From NCBI GenBank assembly GCA_004295045.1, contig SHND01000071.1, positions 62,001-126,000 of the forward strand: DNA of 64,000 bases, written 5' to 3'. Each line of letters starts with the position of its first letter. Within the stretch, counting starts at the first letter, position 1. Positions 63,114 through 64,000 of this stretch are shown one piece after another. Position numbers and translations under genes: made by a program. Source of the stretch: Chloroflexota bacterium. Lineage in GTDB: Bacteria; Chloroflexota; Anaerolineae; UBA4142; SHND01. The notes below the pieces were generated by a model. The model searched no databases. It was not told the DNA's origin and saw only the letters and a list, made by a program, of their open reading frames with translations.

Positions 63114-63133
63114 TTCAAAGTTAAAGGTTAAAG
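63114..63133. repeat. GTTAAAG-type short tandem repeat
   Basis: Units AAAG, TTAAAG and GTTAAAG in tandem directly upstream of the beta gene start. It resembles the other gene-border repeats of the window in period, not in sequence. Confidence 0.5.
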
Positions 63134-63179
63134 ACGAAAGGTGATCAAACATTCAGCCTTCAACGTTTCAACGGTCTTT

Positions 63180-63707
63180 CTACCGAATGGTTTCCGCGAT
63201 CACAACTGCTGTCGGACGCATTTCGCTTTGGGCGCGTTCATACGCCGCTTGAATTTTTTCCAATTCGCTGTTGTCGCTGACGAGTTCGTACGGCAGATTC
63301 CACGCGTGGAGCGTTGGCTCGAGCAATGTTGCGACGGAATCTACTTCACGACGCGAGAGATCGTCCGGCGCAAGCATCTCGGGCGCGGGAGTGGGTAGAG
63401 ATTTATAGCCGCGATAACTGACGAGAACGACAACGGGAATGCGCATCCGCGTCAAGGTGCCGCGCAGCGCGTCGCCCGATTCCAGCAAGCCCGTGTTTTG
63501 AATGAGCACCAGCGGATTCTGCCCGCCGATCCACAACCCCGCCGCCGTCGCAAAGGCTTCGCCTTCGCGCGTGACGGTGATGAGATAAATGTCGGGGTCG
63601 TCCGCGAGTTCGTGAAAAAGCGCGGCGGTGGAATTATCGGGCAAGCCGACAACATGCGAGATGTTTAGCTGTTTAAAGGTTTCGAGGACGCGGCGGGTGG
63701 TAAGCAT
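63180..63707 (-). CDS. ThDP-dependent decarboxylase, alpha (PYR-domain) subunit
   Basis: A 175-residue protein with VVGLPDNSTAALFHEL at the N-terminus and VTREGEAFATAAG, holding the conserved Glu that activates the cofactor, and LIQNTGLLESGDAL. It corresponds to the PYR half of sulfopyruvate/phosphonopyruvate decarboxylases and forms the active site with the beta subunit encoded next. No Shine-Dalgarno precedes the ATG at 63707, but TACAAT lies seven bases upstream, pointing to a leaderless transcript. It starts the - strand run. Confidence 0.83.
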   Translation of the reverse strand: MLTTRRVLETFKQLNISHVVGLPDNSTAALFHELADDPDIYLITVTREGEAFATAAGLWIGGQNPLVLIQNTGLLESGDALRGTLTRMRIPVVVLVSYRGYKSLPTPAPEMLAPDDLSRREVDSVATLLEPTLHAWNLPYELVSDNSELEKIQAAYERAQSEMRPTAVVIAETIR

Positions 63708-63713
63708 GATGAA

Positions 63714-63742
63714 ATTGTAACATTACGCGGGCGAATTGTGTA
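63714..63742 (-). promoter_or_regulatory. Promoter, - strand, leaderless
   Basis: -10 box TACAAT (63719-63714) is six bases from the ATG at 63707, so the transcript would start at or near the start codon. A weak TACACA at 63742-63737 stands at -35 with a 17-base spacer. Confidence 0.6.
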
Positions 63743-63787
63743 GGGGCGTGGACGATGAAAGGAATGTGGTCAGAACCTGTCGCTACA

Positions 63788-63815
63788 TTGACACGCGTAT
63801 AACTTGGTTTATGAT
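63788..63815 (+). promoter_or_regulatory. Promoter, + strand, leaderless
   Basis: TTGACA (63788-63793), a 16-base spacer and TATGAT (63810-63815) form a near-consensus sigma-70 promoter. The expected start of transcription falls at about the ATG at 63824. No Shine-Dalgarno is present. Confidence 0.75.
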
Positions 63816-63823
63816 GCAGCAGT

Positions 63824-64000
63824 ATGGGCAAAACAAAAATCGTACTCGTCGGCGCGGGCAGCACCAGTTTCGGTGTCAGCACCGTCGCCGATTTTTTTCA
63901 ACAGCGCGAAAAATTTTTGGACAGTACGCTTGTGTTGTGCGATGTGAATGAGGCGAAATTGAACCGCGTGAAACGTTTGGCGGAACGGCTGAATGAGGCG
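63824..64000 (+). CDS. GH4-type NAD-dependent glycosidase, N-terminal part
   Basis: 59 residues are visible, cut by the window end. MGKTKIVLVGAGSTSFG is the NAD-binding N-terminus of glycoside hydrolase family 4 (alpha-glucosidase/galacturonase/LplD types), followed by STLVLCDVNEAKL. These enzymes hydrolyse sugars by an NAD- and metal-dependent redox route. The promoter at 63788-63815 is just upstream and the transcript is probably leaderless. It diverges from the ThDP decarboxylase alpha gene. Confidence 0.8.
   Translation, partial: MGKTKIVLVGAGSTSFGVSTVADFFQQREKFLDSTLVLCDVNEAKLNRVKRLAERLNEA

Overview
The window reads as a chromosomal segment of a Chloroflexota bacterium, most likely Anaerolineae-like. 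This is an inference from several traits: secreted proteins joined by long Thr-Pro linkers, an auracyanin-type blue copper lipoprotein, many lipoproteins, moderately high GC with Shine-Dalgarno starts mixed with apparently leaderless ones, and short degenerate tandem repeats at gene borders. I found no rRNA, tRNA, CRISPR array, transposase or prophage gene.

Region 1 (1-28.4 kb, all + strand) is an extracellular polysaccharide locus. It holds the C-terminal part of a heparinase II/III-type lyase, a GT39-type membrane glycosyltransferase, several GT4-type glycosyltransferases, three sulfotransferases (two of them tandem paralogues), an APH-type kinase, a nucleotidyltransferase/thymidylate-kinase-like fusion, an asparagine-synthetase-like protein without the nucleophilic Cys, and two large secreted propeller/CBM-like proteins with Thr-Pro linkers. 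It continues with a deacetylase-like protein, an AlgD-type GDP-mannose 6-dehydrogenase, a GHL10-type lipoprotein, a FemAB-like acyltransferase, a Gfo/Idh dehydrogenase and a bifunctional ATP sulfurylase/APS kinase. The last enzyme makes PAPS, the donor used by sulfotransferases, so the locus plausibly builds and exports a sulfated, uronate-containing polymer. No flippase, polymerase or chain-length gene is inside the window; they may lie to the left of base 1.

Region 2 (28.6-32.7 kb) carries a secreted Asp-box (BNR) protein, a small divergent lipoprotein, an ECF-type sigma factor and a membrane protein with a DUF5667-like domain that probably partners the sigma factor.

Region 3 (32.7-47.7 kb) is envelope transport and secretion: two RND permeases separated by a very reduced adaptor-like lipoprotein, another lipoprotein behind a palindromic repeat element, an ABC exporter (one ATPase, two paralogous permeases), the blue copper lipoprotein, a DNRLRE plus metallophosphatase protein, and a secreted beta-helix protein.

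Region 4 (47.7-59.0 kb) is mainly signal transduction: on the - strand a membrane protein with a degenerate GGDEF domain and an Ig-like secreted protein, then an OmpR-type kinase/regulator pair and a NarL-type kinase/regulator pair; on the + strand a regulator followed by a multi-span kinase.

Region 5 (59.0-64.0 kb) is a - strand run encoding a split ThDP-dependent decarboxylase (alpha and beta), a four-helix-bundle (23S intervening-sequence type) protein bracketed by inverted repeats, an alpha/beta-hydrolase fused to an acyl-CoA ligase, and a methyltransferase. Divergent to it is the start of a GH4-type NAD-dependent glycosidase. The two divergent genes appear to be transcribed leaderless.
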